From Saccharomycopsis fibuligera x Saccharomycopsis cf. fibuligera (Eukaryota > Ascomycota > Saccharomycetes > Ascoideales > Saccharomycopsidaceae): DNA of 64,000 nucleotides. The stretch spans positions 2,976,001-3,040,000 of the forward strand of contig CP012817.1 of NCBI GenBank assembly GCA_001936135.1, read 5' to 3'. The position numbers and the translations under genes are program-made. The notes below the pieces were generated by a model. The model was not told the origin of the DNA. It did no database searches and was given only the letters and a program-made list of their open reading frames with translations. Positions 62,911 to 64,000 of this stretch are shown here, piece after piece; the first letter of the stretch is position 1, and each line of letters begins with the position of its first letter.

Positions 62911-62920
62911 GTCATGTGAC
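62911..62920. promoter_or_regulatory. Palindromic E-box GTCATGTGAC upstream of MRP4
   Basis: Perfect 10-bp palindrome 186 bp before the MRP4 ATG, identical to the site upstream of LOA1 (42809-42818). It fits the RTCACRTG pattern known for Cbf1 in Candida albicans; binding here is inference. Confidence 0.5.
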
Positions 62921-63343
62921 ACAATTAGATTTTCATTTTTCTTAGTTGAATTAATTTTGGCCGGGTTATCTTTTATTCCTTATATGGAAAGCGCAAATGT
63001 CGATCCTCTGTTTATGTAACAACCCGATCATAAGCTTATAATGAATATATTAAAACGAATTGTTCATATTTTTCAACGTTATTGCCTATCAGATTTTGCA
63101 TCTTTACAAATTTACTATTTTGTTTCTACATCGCCAATTGTGGAAAAAAATCCACAAGACACTAAAAATGCTTGAGACATAGATAAAGTTTAAATTACAA
63201 AAAGCTTAAATACTAGTAGAAAAATTTTAATGCAAGATTTTCGTGATAAAGCTGAATATCATAAAAGAAATATTATTAGAGTTATAATTTTTAAAGATTA
63301 TAGGATACACAAAAAAATAGGAAACTTAAATCCAATGTTTATA

Positions 63344-63346
<3 letters not shown>

Positions 63347-63374
<28 letters not shown>
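63347..63374. repeat. Poly(A) run of 28
   Basis: Uninterrupted A on the + strand within a larger A-rich block. Confidence 0.85.
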
Positions 63375-64000
63375 GAAAAAAACCATATTTAAAGCCTCTT
63401 CAGATTAAAAATTTTCTGCAAAAAAAATTTTGTTGCTGATTTGACTTTCATTCTTCATTCACAGTGTATTCTGTTAAAATGATCGAAATTAAAAAAAAAA
63501 AAAAAAAAACAGACACGCTAAATTCTGAGTAGAGAAAGTAAATATAGAATTACATTATTGGAGATTTGATAACAACAATATATAGGCATATCTTTTTTTT
63601 CCTTGCCTTAAACATGGACAAATAAAAAAACCAAAATCTGTAGCATATTTGTTTTGCAACATTTAATTAAGCAAATGTAACTTTTCAAAAAGAGATTTAA
63701 TTCGTATAATCGTAATCATTATGCCATTAATAATGTTGTTGTTGTTATTATCACCAATTGAACGAGAAAAAGGAGCAAGATATCAGTAAAAGTAAAATGG
63801 AAGAATTGTAGAACTAAACTAGGTGGACAGAGTAGGTGACTAATGGAAAACAATAAAAAAGCTTAAAAATAAGTAAAAAGTAATTAAAGGAGAATCATGT
63901 TGTGAACGCAGCAGGAACATAACAAAAAACGCCAAGTCTATAAGGATATATTGAAAAGTACCAAGTTGGAAAATAGGTGTTCCCTAAATAACTAGAAGAC

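Larger units (their letters stand above)
62726..64000. other. MRP4 promoter and AT-rich end of window
   Basis: 1.27 kb. GTCATGTGAC at 62911-62920 is a perfect palindrome. Beyond 63100 the sequence is extremely A-rich with A28 (63347-63374) and other runs. No gene, RNA or element is supported; the next gene must lie beyond the window. Confidence 0.55.

Overview
This window is a stretch of nuclear chromosome from a budding yeast of the CUG-Ser clade (Candida/Lodderomyces/Debaryomyces group). Three things point there. Almost every long reading frame is recognisable as a standard yeast gene. The introns carry GTATGT or GTAAGT donors and TACTAAC-type branch sites. CTG codons sit where serine is expected, most clearly codon 231 of the RSA4 homologue, a position that is Ser in both yeast Rsa4 and human NLE1 as I recall them. 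The very long poly-Q, poly-N and poly-S tracts and AT-rich spacers would suit Lodderomyces elongisporus or a near relative, but I cannot prove the species from sequence alone. Protein sequences quoted here read CTG as Leu where they were translated by the standard code; in the cell most of those residues are probably Ser.

Layout, left to right: RAS1 (-), PHO23 (-), PIN2 (+), AVT3/AVT4-type vacuolar amino-acid exporter (+), PHO4-type bHLH factor (+), VPS8 (+), INP54 (-), an unassigned beta-propeller protein (-), VTI1 (+), SIN3 (+), two tandem YMR226C-type short-chain dehydrogenases (+,+), SSK2 (-), RSA4 (+), LOA1 (+), RHO3 (+), an SKG6/TOS2-like single-pass membrane protein (-), a 41-codon putative secreted peptide (-), OCA2 (+), POR1 (-), KAR3 (-), RRP15 (+), TAZ1 (-), YPT6 (-), a peroxisomal-type enoyl-CoA hydratase (-) and MRP4 (-). 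Six genes are predicted to be spliced: RAS1, VPS8, the propeller gene, VTI1, RHO3 and MRP4. All the introns lie near the 5' ends.

Functional themes: signalling GTPases and kinases (RAS1, RHO3, SSK2); endosome/Golgi traffic (VPS8, VTI1, YPT6, INP54, PIN2); Rpd3L histone deacetylase (PHO23, SIN3); mitochondrial function (POR1, TAZ1, MRP4); ribosome assembly (RSA4, RRP15). The two ribosome-assembly genes carry PAC/RRPE-like promoter pairs. CACGTG or CACATG boxes recur upstream of the mitochondrial genes and several others.

I see no tRNA, rRNA, CRISPR, transposon, LTR or virus-like element. The stretches that remain least explained are the 1.76-kb convergent spacer between OCA2 and POR1, the 1.44-kb convergent spacer between VPS8 and INP54, the unassigned propeller gene, and the small secreted-peptide gene, which is my best candidate for something undescribed.
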